64,000 nt of DNA, taken from positions 45,490,645 through 45,554,644 of the forward strand of contig NC_057763.1 of assembly GCF_010389155.1 (NCBI RefSeq), written 5' to 3'. Numbering within the stretch: position 1 is the first letter of the stretch; the number at the start of each line of letters is the position of its first letter. Under the pieces are notes generated by a model, which saw only the letters and a list, made by a program, of their open reading frames with translations, was not told the DNA's origin and made no database searches. Positions 1-11,288 of the stretch are shown here, in pieces. Made by a program: the position numbers and the translations under genes. Origin of the DNA: Erigeron canadensis (taxonomy: Eukaryota > Streptophyta > Magnoliopsida > Asterales > Asteraceae).

Positions 1-331
1 TCAAATGCTTGGCTGCCCAAGGAATCGTTCATGTGGTATGTAGGTTTCTCACAATCTTCTATACGTATGTTATATATATATTTTTTTTACCTTGTTATTC
101 ATTTGGTACCAAATGAAGTTGAAGAAATTGTGAAGTTAGCCATGTCACTATTTCAAAGACAAATTACGATGGATATTGTGGAAATAAACATTTTGTAATG
201 GTCAACTATAAACTTCGCAGGTCCCCGTTGAGTCAGTGCATGATCCAAAAGTGGGTATAGTTTATGATCCGAAATCTTTGATACAAGCTCTTGCTAGCTT
301 ACTAACCGCAAGCATGAACAAGCAAAGCTAA
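1..331 (+). CDS. C-terminal exons of an unrecognised gene (partial)
   Basis: An open frame runs from the window edge to position 35 and ends at a GTATGT donor. It resumes after a TTCGCAG acceptor at 221 and stops with TAA at 329-331. The frame is kept across the junction. The final exon encodes 36 residues containing VESVHDPKVGIVYDP and ending MNKQS. The intron is AT-rich and 185 bp long, typical for a plant. I do not recognise the family from this short tail. The start and most of the gene lie outside the window. The call rests on the splice signals, the phase match and the codon-like composition. A chance frame cannot be excluded. Confidence 0.45.
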
Positions 332-1534
332 GGGGATATTATAACACCAACAATAGCGTCACATGATTAGCATTTATGTTGGGGATTTTCTGCAATCTTT
401 AGTCCCTTCAAATTCAACTTTAGGTACACTTCAGTGCATTCAAGTTATCAAGTTCTCTGGAACGCAGTACTAATTTGTTTTGATAATATTGTGCAGTTCA
501 AGAAATGGCATAAGGTACCAAGTAATCCATTTCATTATGTAGAAGTATGAAGTAGGAAGCTCTGAAGCTAGCAGAATTGTCTAAAATTTAGCTGGTGACT
601 ATCATAGCATTCTCCTTGCAAGTATTAGCTTTGTATATATGTTGTGATTCAAGTTGGCAACATAGTCAGTTTCAAAAACTTACCATTTGTACTTCCAGCT
701 TAATTTTGTAAAAATAGAAATACAGTGTTCTTTAGAATCATACAACCGTTCCATGAAATACAGTGTACCTGACAACTTGAGTTACTAATACTTGGTTGTC
801 ACATTTGCTCTCCTGTTAGGGGTTGAGTTGATAGCTGTGCCCGAGTATGTGAATGGTCTTAAGCCCACTTGAAATTAGTAACCTCCTATTATTATTGTAT
901 TTGGTGGCAAAAGTGATGCTGTTTCACTCCAAACGTACCATTGAAAACTATGCTATTGTCATTATTATAGGTAAACTTCTGTAGGGGTAGCTGCATTCAA
1001 AATCAAGTCACCGTACAAGAAAAATCCCTTTTTTGGTGAACCTTTACCACTGTTAGTTGCAGACTGCAGTTAAGGGTCGTTAATAAGGTTGTTTATATGT
1101 GAAATTAGCTACTTAAACAAAGAAGATTTCAGGTCATCCTAAGAGAAGCTTGTTTTGGTTATGACAATTTTCCCCACCTTACAATTAGACTAGTGGAATA
1201 AAGTTTCAGCCCATTCCTGTTGTAATGACTGCTATCTTTTTAAGACATTTTTTATTCTTTGTGTTTGGCTTCGAATAGACAAAGACATAATACCGTCCTT
1301 AACTAGTTAGACTAAGACAGTTTTGGTGTCACTGAAACGCTTGACAACAGTTTTGGAGTATGCTGAATAAATATCAAAGAACAGAAAGCTGAACTTTAAC
1401 AAGACAACGTCTCTGGCAAAGCAAACCAACGTTTTAACATAATTTATAAGTTGTCATTAGATTTTGCCCTGCCATGCCAAGTACGTTATTAAGAACTTTT
1501 TTGGTCCATCCGTCTGAGCATACTAATTATTCGA
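332..1534. other. Intergenic, no gene seen
   Basis: This spacer separates the partial gene at the left edge from protease 1. The first few hundred bases are probably the 3' untranslated region of the partial gene. Stops are dense in all frames and I saw no inverted repeat or RNA gene. Confidence 0.5.
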
Positions 1535-1537
1535 TCT

Positions 1538-1556
1538 TCTATATAATATATATAAC
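1538..1556 (+). promoter_or_regulatory. TATA box of protease 1
   Basis: A TATATAATATATATAA stretch lies about 100 bp before the ATG at 1655. This fits a TATA box with a short untranslated leader. Inferred from position and sequence only. Confidence 0.5.
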
Positions 1557-1654
1557 CCATTTCCTCATAGACTTGAGAGTACAAATCTAAATTCAGTTAC
1601 TTGAAAATCAAAGTTCTCACACAGCAAGAAAACAAATCTTAAGTAGTTATAAGG

Positions 1655-2785
1655 ATGTCACTCAACAGCTCACTTACCTTTGTAGCACTGCTCATGTTTG
1701 GGATGTGGGGATGCAATGTTACATCTCGAACATTAAATGAAGACATCATGTTACAAAAGCATGAGGAATGGATGGCTCGTTATGGCCGTGTGTATAGAGA
1801 TAACGAGGAAAAAGAATTGCGCTTTAAAATATTTAAGGACAATGTGGCCTACATTGAAGCCTTCAACAACGCTGGGAACCATGGTTACAAACTGAGCATC
1901 AACGCATTTGCAGACCAATCAAACGAGGAGTTTAAAGCCTCTCGTAACGGATTCAAGTTTCCATCCAATATGAGATCTGCTCGAACCACAGCATTCAGGC
2001 ATGAGGATGTGACTGCGGTTCCATCTAGCATGGACTGGAGGAAGAAAGGAGCCGTTACCCCAATCAAGGATCAAGGTCAATGTGGTAAGCCCATCGTAAT
2101 TAAACTACAAAATCGAACGCTACCGATATATTCTTTTTGTTCCAGTAATTAATTCCGTTTACTTGCTGCATGTTACAATAATCAATATATAGGGAGCTGC
2201 TGGGCTTTTTCGACAATAGCTGCTACTGAAGGAATTACTCAACTCACCACTGGGAAACTGATTTCACTATCGGAGCAAGAGCTGGTGGATTGTGACAGGA
2301 GTGGAGAGGACCAAGGGTGTGAAGGCGGTTACATGGATGGTGGATTCACATTTATTGTCAAAAACAAAGGCATCAACACCGAGGCTGCCTACCCTTACGA
2401 GGCAGCAGATGCAACTTGCAACACAAAAGAGGAAGACATATCTGCAGCCAAGATCACGGGACATGAGGATGTACCTGTTAACAGTGAGTCAGCTTTGTTG
2501 AAGGCTGTTGCTATGCAGCCTGTTTCTGTTGCCATCGATGCTGGAGAGTCTGACTTCCAATTTTACTCCAGTGGTGTTTTTAACGGAACGTGCGGTACTG
2601 AATTAGACCATGGGGTTACAGCAGTTGGATATGGAACAAGTGACGATGGCATCAAGTACTGGCTCGTAAAGAACTCGTGGGGCACGAGTTGGGGTGAAGA
2701 GGGATACATCAGGATGCAGAGGGACGTTGAAGCTAAGGAAGGGCTCTGTGGCATTGCTATGATGGCTTCTTATCCAACTGCTTAA
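1655..2785 (+). CDS. SAG39: Papain-like cysteine protease, SAG39 type (copy 1)
   Basis: This is a C1A (papain family) cysteine endopeptidase precursor. Relatives are secreted or vacuolar and are induced during senescence. Exons are 1655-2084 and 2193-2785, joined by a 108-bp intron that splits the Gly codon just before SCWAF; they give 340 residues, normal for SAG39. An N-terminal hydrophobic signal peptide (about residues 1-25) comes first. The I29 inhibitor prodomain follows, with an ERFNIN-type helix around [16 protein letters not shown]. Mature protease starts near [13 protein letters not shown]. Catalytic residues are Cys146 (GQCGSCWAF), His283 ([11 protein letters not shown]) and Asn304 (KNSWG). 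GCEGG replaces the usual GCNGG. No granulin domain is present. The ATG at 1655 immediately precedes the signal peptide. All catalytic residues and splice sites look intact. Exon 2 is nearly identical to that of copy 3. Confidence 0.93.
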
Positions 2786-3834
2786 TTGATAGTTGATATA
2801 TGCTCGAGGTAGGCAAGGAAGCTTCTGATGCTGAATCTATGTAAAATCAAGTTGTCTTGGCGTTATCTTGTGGATGATTCTTCTTTTCTGTCATGAAAAT
2901 TCAGTAAATATGTATATGTAAAAATTGGGGCTGTTGTATATAAGTTAATGATCAAGACCTTTACTAAAGAAAGAAAATTTGGTACTTACAAAAGACGTGC
3001 TTCTTAACAACTTTTTTATTACAGTGTCTAAACATTTCACCCTTAATATCCATGAAACTGAAGTGTAAACAAAATCTATTTATATATCCCCTTTTTTTCG
3101 GTTGCTTTTGGGCATTAGTTCTCCACTAAAATCAATTTGCTGTTACCTTGTTTACTTAGTCTATATAAGTGAGTTAGATCAAGTCAATGTTGAGGTTAAT
3201 TACTAATCAGACAAGGGTTATTACACGTTACATGATGGGTGGCTCTCAAAAGTACACCGACTTTGTTCCTTTTCGTTTTCTTGAATATTATTGTGTTTGG
3301 GTTATCACTATATAGAAGTTATTGCAGTGAAAACTTCTTTTTTTCTTTGTTTACAAAGACAGACATCTATGTGACTAGAATGAACAATCTCTTGGTTGAT
3401 AGATCATCTCGAATAGCTCCAACCAAAGGCACTTTGGTCACTGACTCACTGCAGTACAACATACCATAGACTATAGGTAACAAAAAGGAACCCACTCACC
3501 CTAGTTAAGGTTCAGGGTCATCATATTGGTTATGCTTACTGCAACCCTTTCAAATTTTTGCGGTTGTATAGCCGCAACTTGTCATATCTATTTAAGATAC
3601 TAAAAGGCAAGGGTTGGGATGAAATGCATTCCATTAGACAAATATTTTTCTGATAAATAAAAGAAGACCATGTATACAGTTCAGTTTCTTTATACATAGA
3701 TTACAGATAAGTGTATCAGATACTATCGTACTATGCAATTTTCTGAATTTTCATGTTACAAGTCACAAAATATGGACAAGATGATTAAGATATAGATATT
3801 ACATAAATCCAAAATCATTCATATAAGACGTATA
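2786..3834. other. Spacer between proteases 1 and 2
   Basis: It holds the 3' untranslated region of copy 1 and, on the other strand, that of copy 2. The possible gene remnant at 3160-3310 lies in the middle. Nothing else was recognised. Confidence 0.5.
3160..3310 (+). pseudogene. Possible remnant of a HyPRP/lipid-transfer-like gene (5' end)
   Basis: A TCTATATAAGT box at about 3160 is followed 70-80 bp later by a frame that reads GTG-ALKSTPTLFLFVFLNIIVFGL. This resembles the signal peptide of plant 8-cysteine hybrid proline-rich or lipid-transfer proteins, which often begin MASKS and then run through hydrophobic residues. The initiator reads GTG at 3239 instead of ATG. The frame goes on for 76 codons without the eight-cysteine domain. 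I read it as a decayed 5' fragment with its promoter. A chance hydrophobic frame remains possible. Confidence 0.25.
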
Positions 3835-4944
3835 TCAGGCAGTTGGATAAGAAGCCATCATAGCAATACCACATATCCCTTCCTTAGCTTCAACGTCCCT
3901 CTGCATCCTGATGTATCCCTCTTCACCCCAACTCGTTCCCCATGAGTTTTTCACGAGCCAGTATTTCATACCATCATCAGTGGTCCCATACCCAACGGCT
4001 GTAACCCCATGGTCTAATTCAGTACCACATGTTCCATTAAAAACACCACCAGAATAAAACTGGAATTCCGAAGCATCAACAGCAACGGAAACAGGCTGCA
4101 TAGCCACTGCCTGAAACAGGGCTGACTCATTGTTGGTAGGTACATTCTCATATCCGCTAATTGTGGCTGCATGAACAGCTTCCTCTGTAGTGTTGCAAGT
4201 TCCATCTGCTCCTTGGTAAGGGTATGCTGCCTCCGTGTTTATGCCTTTGTTTTCAACAATAAACTCAAACCCATTGACCATGTATCCTCCTTCACATCCG
4301 TGGTCTTCACTGTTCTTGTCACAATCCATCAGCTCTTGTTCCGATAGTGAGATCAGTTTCCCGGTGGTAATTTCAGTAATTCCTTCAGTAGCAGCAATTG
4401 TTGAAAATGCCCAACAGCTTCCTAATGATTAAATATCAACAGTAAGTGAGCCCAAAAATATCAAACTAATTAACAAAATAGTGTTAGTTCGAAATTTTAT
4501 TACTGACTCACCACAAGGACCTTGATCCTTAACTGGAGTAACGGCTCCTTTCGTTCTCCAATCCATACTAGGTGGAATTTCAGCTAAGTCTCCATACCTA
4601 AACGGTTTGTTTTGAGCCAATTTTAGGGTGGATGGGATCTTGAATCCATTACGAGTAGCTTTGAACTCGTCATTTGTTAAGTCAGCAAATTTATTGACAC
4701 TCATCCTGTAGGCCTGATTTCCAGAGTTGAATTCTTCTATGTATGCCACATTGTTCTTGAATATCTCAAACCGCATTTCTCGCTCCTCGTTATCTCTATA
4801 TACACGCCCAAAACGAGCCATCCACTGTTCATGCTTTTGTAACATGGTCTCTTCATTTAGCACACGTGATGATACTTGACATGCCCACATGCCAAAAACC
4901 AGCATTACGGCTAGGGTGACTGATCTGTTGAGTGAGAAACCCAT
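3835..4944 (-). CDS. SAG39: Papain-like cysteine protease, SAG39 type (copy 2)
   Basis: This is the second C1A cysteine protease precursor, on the opposite strand to its neighbours. Exons are 4944-4512 and 4421-3835, with a 90-bp intron (GTGAGT donor, TTAG acceptor) at the same Gly codon as in the other copies; they give 339 residues. The signal peptide begins [20 protein letters not shown]. The I29 prodomain has the ERFNIN-like helix [15 protein letters not shown]. Catalytic Cys147 lies in SCWAF, with His in [11 protein letters not shown] and Asn in KNSWG. The residue before the active-site loop is Pro (DQGPCG) where copies 1 and 3 have Gln. It is the most diverged of the three and lacks one residue in the FNSGNQ segment of the prodomain. 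No disabling change was seen. Confidence 0.92.
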
Positions 4945-5056
4945 AATTAACTTTGAGTCGTGCTAAATTGCTAATGGACTCGTGAGGTTAACAAACTAAT
5001 CCGGAGGTTCGAATTGCAGAAGATATGTAATTGCCTTTCTTAGCCATGTGAAAAAT

Positions 5057-5071
5057 GGTATATATAGACAC
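5057..5071 (-). promoter_or_regulatory. TATA box of protease 2
   Basis: On the minus strand this reads GTCTATATATACC, about 115 bp before the ATG at 4944. Position and sequence fit a core promoter. Confidence 0.5.
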
Positions 5072-5502
5072 AAACTTAAGTACATAATTACGTGATTGGT
5101 GGGGCAGGGCAAGACATAATGACGATTATGTTGATATTTTACTATTAGAAAACTGAAGTTTAATCTGACCTTTCATATATAATTAGGATTGGTTTTGTAC
5201 TTAGCTAGATAGTGTAGTGTCCTGTGTTTTAATTAATCTACACTGTCTCAGTTTTGAAGTCACTTTAAAGAATACTTTGTTGTTTTCTTGTATATCACTA
5301 CTTTATTCTTCTTCTAACCTTGTATGAACTCATGCACATACACTATATACATTGTAAAGAGTTCCGTTGGCTTTCAAATTCTTAATACACCAGTATGCCA
5401 CTGCAAGTCTGCAATCACTACAACAAATATTTGATTTCTATTCAGTTTTCTACAAACTTTTCAAAATGCGCATATAATTTGTTTGTTTTTTCGAACTTTT
5501 AA

Positions 5503-5941
5503 GGGAAAAATCCATAAAAAGGTAACCTATTTACATGAATTTCCTATTAAAGGTAACCTATTTTGTTTTCGTCTATTTAAAGGATCCTATTTTCAAAAAG
5601 TTCTTAATAAAGGGTATCTCGTTAGTTTTTGATAGACGGAGCTCGTTAAGTGCCACATCATCGATGCCACGTCATCAGTTTTGTTGACTTGGCGCTTGAC
5701 TTTGACCGGTCAAAATCAAGTCAAGTTAAGTGCCACGTCAAAGTCAAGTGCCACATCATCAAAAATGATGACGTGGCATCGATGACGTGGCACTTAACGA
5801 GCTCCATCTGTCAAAAACTAACGAGATACCCTTTATTTGGAACTTTTTGAAAATAAGATCCTTTAAGTAGACGAAAAGAAAATAGGTTACCTTTAATAGG
5901 AAATTCATGTAAATAGGTTACCTTTTTTATGGATTTAACCC
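5503..5941. mobile_element. Foldback MULE-type element with 9-bp TSD
   Basis: The 439-bp element is almost entirely two inverted arms. It begins GGGAAAAATCCATAAAAAGG and ends with the matching complement CCTTTTTTATGGATTTAACCC. The arms meet near the centre, around TTGACCGGTCAAAATC. It is flanked by identical 9-bp direct repeats AACTTTTAA (5494-5502 and 5942-5950). Long terminal inverted repeats with a 9-bp duplication are the hallmark of Mutator-like elements. No transposase is encoded, so it is non-autonomous. Confidence 0.85.
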
Positions 5942-5950
5942 AACTTTTAA

Positions 5951-6425
5951 TCATGTAAAACATTATTTTAGATGTAAAAAGAAAAAGTTCACTCTTTTAA
6001 GTGTATAAAAATGTTATGTTTGTATGCATTTTATGAGTGTAAAAGACATTCTACTCACCCAATGGCGTGTAATGATATACAGGTCTTCAAGTACCTTGAA
6101 TTGTATGAGTGAACTACTCATAGCTACGTTATACATGTATTTGACTACTTGAGACTATGAGGTTCTATTGCCTAAATGTAACTTAAGACAAAAGATAATC
6201 CAAAAACGATGTATAGAACTGCTCCTTCGTCATATCAACACTGACAAACCAATATAATTAACGTAACACCGCTCCAAAAGTAAAAAACAAAAAACAAATC
6301 AGGTTTCAAATTGTGGCAATATAGTTCTAATTTTAACCTATAAAGATATATTGCCTTGCCTTGCCAACTATCCTAACCCAAAATTTCTACATCTTTGAAT
6401 GCCAAGAAGACCTCTAAGCAAGCAT
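5951..6425. other. Intergenic, upstream of protease 3
   Basis: AT-rich sequence with no gene recognised. It includes the presumed upstream promoter of protease 3. Confidence 0.4.
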
Positions 6426-6433
6426 CTTCTCCC

Positions 6434-6449
6434 TCTATATATAGACTAT
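6434..6449 (+). promoter_or_regulatory. TATA box of protease 3
   Basis: CTCTATATATAGAC lies about 80 bp before the ATG at 6521. This is a strong plant TATA match in the expected place. Confidence 0.55.
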
Positions 6450-6520
6450 CTTCAAAGATTGTAGAGTATATCACATTTAGTAACTTAAGAATCATACTCA
6501 TATTATCAGAAACCAAAACA

Positions 6521-7636
6521 ATGGGTTTTTCACTCAATAGGTCAATCATCCTAGCAGCCCTGCTGGTTTTTGGGATGTGGGCATGTCAGCAGGTCACTTC
6601 TAGAACACTAAATGACGAGACCATGTTACAAAGGCATGAGGAATGGATGACTCGCTATGGACGTGTATATAAAGATGACATGGAAAGAGAAATGCGCTTC
6701 AAGATATTCAAGGACAATGTCGCATACATTGAAGCATTCAACAATGCTGGGAACCAGGCTTACAAGCTAAGCATCAATGGATTTGCAGACCAAACAAATG
6801 AGGAGTTTAAGGCCACTCGCAACGGATTCAAGTTCCCATCAACACCAAGATCGAGGCAGAGCACATCATTTAAGTATGAAGATGTGACTGCCGTCCCATC
6901 TAGCATGGACTGGAGGAAGAAAGGAGCTGTTACCCCTATCAAGGATCAAGGTCAATGTGGTAAGCCCATCCTAGATTCTATATCGAAGACCCTAACTCCT
7001 AGACTTTATTCATTTTTAACTATTATCGTTCTATAATCCATAGGGAGCTGCTGGGCGTTTTCAACAATCGCAGCTACTGAAGGAATTACTCAACTCACCA
7101 CTGGGAAACTGATTTCACTATCGGAGCAAGAGCTGGTTGACTGTGACAGGAGTGGAGAAGACCAAGGGTGTGAAGGCGGTTACATGGACGGTGGATTCAC
7201 ATTTATTGTCAAAAACAAAGGCATCAACACCGAGGCTGCCTACCCTTACGAGGCAGCAGATGCAACCTGCAACACAAAAGAGGAAGATGTATATGCAGCC
7301 AAGATCACGGGACATGAGGATGTACCTGTTAACAGCGAGTCAGCTTTGTTGAAGGCTGTTGCTATGCAGCCTGTTTCTGTTGCCATCGATGCTGGAGAGT
7401 CTGACTTCCAATTTTACTCCAGTGGTGTTTTTAATGGAACCTGCGGTACTGAATTAGACCACGGGGTTACAGCCGTTGGATATGGAACCAGTGATGATGG
7501 CGTCAAGTACTGGCTCGTGAAGAACTCGTGGGGCACCAGTTGGGGTGAAGAGGGATACATCAGGATGCAGAGAGATGTGGAAGCTAAGGAAGGCCTATGT
7601 GGCATTGCTATGATGGCTTCTTATCCAACTGCTTGA
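6521..7636 (+). CDS. SAG39: Papain-like cysteine protease, SAG39 type (copy 3)
   Basis: This is the third C1A cysteine protease precursor. Exons are 6521-6959 and 7044-7636, with an 84-bp intron in the Gly codon before the active site; they give 343 residues. I chose the ATG at 6521 because it opens the signal peptide [20 protein letters not shown] and lies downstream of the TATA box; an in-frame extension upstream to 6395 would lie in the promoter or leader. Prodomain: [16 protein letters not shown]. Catalytic Cys149 (SCWAF), His in [11 protein letters not shown] and Asn in KNSWG are present. The exon-2 protein differs from copy 1 at only three of 197 residues by my count. The exon-1 parts are only about three-quarters identical. 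The gene looks functional. The next gene is convergent (bL34). Confidence 0.93.
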
Positions 7637-8327
7637 TTTACGCCTTGGAAGTTACAGATGTGGAATCTATGTATATCAAGCCTTTCTTATTCTTGTCCAT
7701 ATGTTTCTAATTGCCTCATGGAAGTATGAGGACTCTTATGTAAATTAAAGGCCAAAAACCAAGTAAACATTAAGACAAACATATTACAGGAAGTAAGTGT
7801 CAATCTGTCATGAATAAACTGGTCGATACAATTTGTATTTTCTGAACTAGAGTTGATTGTTTTGTAAAGAAGTATAGAAACAACACTTCCAAAATGTCAT
7901 ATTTAAACCCAAAACATAGGTCCACCTGCAAGGTATAGAACTAATATTATCCAGCTCCTATAATGCCTAGCATAGGAGATATGTGTCGCCATGTTCCTTA
8001 ATTAATTAAAGCATTTTCTTACACCATCTCATAGATCTGGCTGCTAAACTTAACATTAAAGCCTTATACAAAACCATAACTTCAAGTCTAAAGTCATTTG
8101 CTACCCCCTCATAACATGAAAAAAACTTTCACAACTACGCAAAACACGGAAGTCTCGATTCAAAACTAATAAATTTCACAGATATTGGGATATATTGCTT
8201 AAGAAATAGTGACAAAAGAGAATGTTTGAGTAGCTGAACTAACTTGAAATTAATACAATTACACAAATGAAGCAAAATGTCATTAACAAAGGTCTGCAAG
8301 GGTGACCTGAAGTAGCAACTCACTCAC
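7637..8327. other. Spacer between convergent genes
   Basis: Protease 3 (plus) and bL34 (minus) end towards each other here, so the spacer holds both 3' untranslated regions. No further gene was seen. Confidence 0.5.
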
Positions 8328-9677
8328 TTAAGCACGTTTTCCGCTACTAGGGTTAGATTTAGTGCAGAGTATCCATCTCCCCTTGGCTCTTCTGCGCTTC
8401 AACAAAGCTCTTCCACTTGTAGTCCTCATTCTTAAACGAAAACCATGAGTCCGGGCTAAAGATTTTCGGGACCTGTTCCTCTTTGTTTGAGCAAGTTGAA
8501 ACTTTTTCCCAGCCCTCACCACCAAACTACGCCGTTTTTGTGGTTCTGTCCCACTCCCAGAGCTAAAATCCAATCCCAAAGATGAACCTGTAACAATTGG
8601 CAAGTTCATCTGACAATTCAGTAGTGTGTGTCGACTTATAAAGTCAATGGACCAATTTTCAAGATCAAACCTCTGTAAATTCTTTTTTTCTTTATCATAG
8701 GTACATTACAATTACTAGATACTAGATAATCTAAATGGACTGTGTGATTAGTAGCAAAATATGCATCACTTTTGAGGAAAGCTACAAATACTTGTAATCT
8801 ATATGATGTGTAAAACCAAACTCGGCCTCTTTCTTTGGAAGTTGCCTAGAACTTTACAGTTCCCGGCCACTTTGAATGAGTTCATAGACTTTACAATCTT
8901 TTCTAAATGATTGTTATCAACGAGAAATCGAAACTAACATTAACGGATACATCACAAGATTTGAGTACCAAGCTTTCAAGTTGTATATAACGAACATGTA
9001 TGTACGCTCTATACATATTTCACTTCTAGGACACCTGACAGTCCGACACTGTATAAATATGACAACTTAGTTTGAAATTAAAACTTCTATGATTTAAATG
9101 AATATCCTTACTAAACATAGGTGAAAATCCAACAAGACCATAAACTACATACGAAAAAAAGTACTTAACATTCTTATCAACCAAAATAGGAATTCCGAAA
9201 TCCTGACTAATCAAATTACTTAGAGAATAACATAATAATAATAACATATAGCAATCTCCTATAACAGAACAAACCCTAATAGACTGCTTCCAAGAAACTA
9301 ACAAACATAGCCCAGAATCTTTTAAAACATTAATAGCCCTAAATTTTCAAACTTTAACAAACCCCATAACACCAAGATAAAAAAAAACCAACATACCCAG
9401 TAACTATTAAGGCTTAAAAATGCAATCTTGATACTAATTTCAAGATTTTGGTAAAAGGAAAAATACCTGCAAATGCAGATGAAGATGAAGATGAAAAAGA
9501 AAGCGAAGAAGATACAAATGAACAGTGAAGAATCCCAGATGATGATGCATTTGAAGCAAGAGCTGCAACTGGTTTTAGGGAAACTGAGCTTCTTGAAGCA
9601 TTGATGAAAGGGAGTGAAGCTCTTGTACTCTGTGCTCCAAATGTTGTACAAACGGATGATACACAAGACATCGCCAT
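8328..9677 (-). CDS. RPL34: Plastid 50S ribosomal protein bL34 precursor
   Basis: Nuclear gene for the chloroplast large-subunit protein bL34, a very basic protein that packs into 23S rRNA. Exons are 9677-9467 and 8587-8328, with an 879-bp intron spliced at AAFAG-type phase (GCAG/GTATTT donor, TTACAG acceptor); they give 156 residues. Exon 1 encodes a Ser/Ala-rich transit peptide starting [14 protein letters not shown] and ending in a serine run. Exon 2 carries the bL34 core: [19 protein letters not shown], then [17 protein letters not shown]. This matches the bacterial KRTFQPS...HGFRxRMxTxxGRxVLxxRRxKGR pattern. The start at 9677 is the first ATG. An upstream in-frame TTG is not a likely start. 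There is a short Lys/Pro/Ser tail (SNPSSGKRA). The gene looks intact. Confidence 0.92.
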
Positions 9678-9729
9678 GTCTTCAAGATTCAAGATTTCTT
9701 TCTTGGTTTTTGCTCTGTTGTTTATTCTG

Positions 9730-10736
9730 TTATCCTCTTTGACAGAAATATGATGATAGCCTTATCGGGTTCTTTCAGGAGATAGGGCTAAATTGGTAAC
9801 TTCAACAAGGTTGTATTGGGCTTGGCAGAATTTAATTTGGCCTGTTTTTTTTTGGGGGGGCCTTTAACCATCACTTCTTAAGGCTAGGTGAAGTCGTGAA
9901 GAGAGGCCACTAGTGTCTCACTGTCTCCAAAACGAAGAGACTAGAGGCGAGCAAAATGACCTGACACATCCGTTGGCATTAGTCCTAGGTGTTTATCGTT
10001 GACATAATAAATTTATCAATAAGAAAAAAAATAATAATAATAAGTAATTGACTGTCTATTATTAGTTGTAGTATTAGTGTATTACGTAAAAATCACTCAA
10101 TGATTAATCGATCAGCTACTCGGCTAGAATGTTCTGAATCCAAATTAAACAAACGTATGATAACCGTGTGTTCCATTAGGGAGCCTGGTCCTGACTTTTC
10201 TTTGTGGTATTCATTTTTGTTCGGCTCTTGAAATCACATCAGGAAAAAAAAATCACAACCTCTTGCGTGTAAACTTGATCAACCTCTACTTGATTTCACG
10301 TGCATAAATGAAAGCTCTTAATTAGTTCGAACGTCAAAGTTTGTTGTTATTATACTAGAAAATTGTAACCAGTTGACTATAGAACGAAAGTGTCTCTATG
10401 CTAATTTAAAGCATAGTCCCTACACACAAGCTTTTCGAAGTGCTGTTTGTATGGCTGTTAGCATTGATATCATTGTGACTTTACATCCAAGATAAGCTTT
10501 AGGACCAAAGTTTTTCTTTCGTTGATTATTATGTACGTCTAGTTATAAAAATATTAAATTAAATAAAAAGTAAGCTTAGTATACATTTTGCAATAAACTA
10601 AACAATCAATTAACGAGAATCACAGAAAAATAATGGGTCATATGTAGGATAATGCGGTGTTTTGGACGGACTGGATTTGTTTTTGGGTCGCGTTGGATCA
10701 TTGGTTTTGTGATAAAGTATTTCGATTTTATGAACA
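9730..10736. other. Intergenic
   Basis: This holds the bL34 promoter side and AT-rich spacer. There is a T/G homopolymer run near 9845-9860. I saw no gene. Confidence 0.4.
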
Positions 10737-10744
10737 GTTATGGG

Positions 10745-11288
10745 TATAGATGGTAATGGGGAGGGTATTGTCGGGGATCTCAATCCCCATTCCCGTATCC
10801 GATTTTGACTTGTAGTCCCCATCCACGTCGGGATATTAAATTACATCCCCGTACCCGTCTTCATCCGGTATCGAGGATCCCCGTCGGGTATCCGGGATAT
10901 CTTTTTTGAAAGAACATATATTTATATTGTAGTAGTAGATAAGAAGTAGAATGTGTATTTCAACATTTTTCTTTTTATGTATACACTAATATATATATAT
11001 TAAGTAAATGATTAATAAAGTATAACACATAAAAAGTATATTAAACAAAAGCTCTAAACTTCAAAATGATTCTAATATATAGAAAAGAACTTAAAGTGAT
11101 TCTAATAAATATATAGTACTTTTGGGTTTGGGTATGGGAATCGGGGATTTACGGTTTCCCATCCTAATCGGGGAATAGATTTACATCCATATACTTGTCC
11201 CCCTCCCCGGTTAACTCGGGGATTCTTTGCTCAAATCAAGTGTGGGTATCGAATTCCCTATCGAGTACGTGTATTTTTACCATCTCTA
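10745..11288. mobile_element. Non-autonomous hAT-type element with 8-bp TSD
   Basis: The ends are TATAGATGGTAA on the left and TTACCATCTCTA on the right, inverted repeats matching at 11 of 12 bases. They are flanked by the identical 8-bp repeat GTTATGGG (10737-10744 and 11289-11296). An 8-bp duplication with TAGAGATGG-type ends is typical of hAT elements. Subterminal regions are packed with CCCCGT/GGGGAT words (GGGGATCCCCGTCGGG-like), which may be transposase-binding repeats. The centre is AT-rich with no coding capacity. Confidence 0.75.

Noticed and set aside
9026..9304. 92-codon open frame within the bL34 intron
   Set aside because: It is intronic sequence between two well-supported exons and shows no domain.
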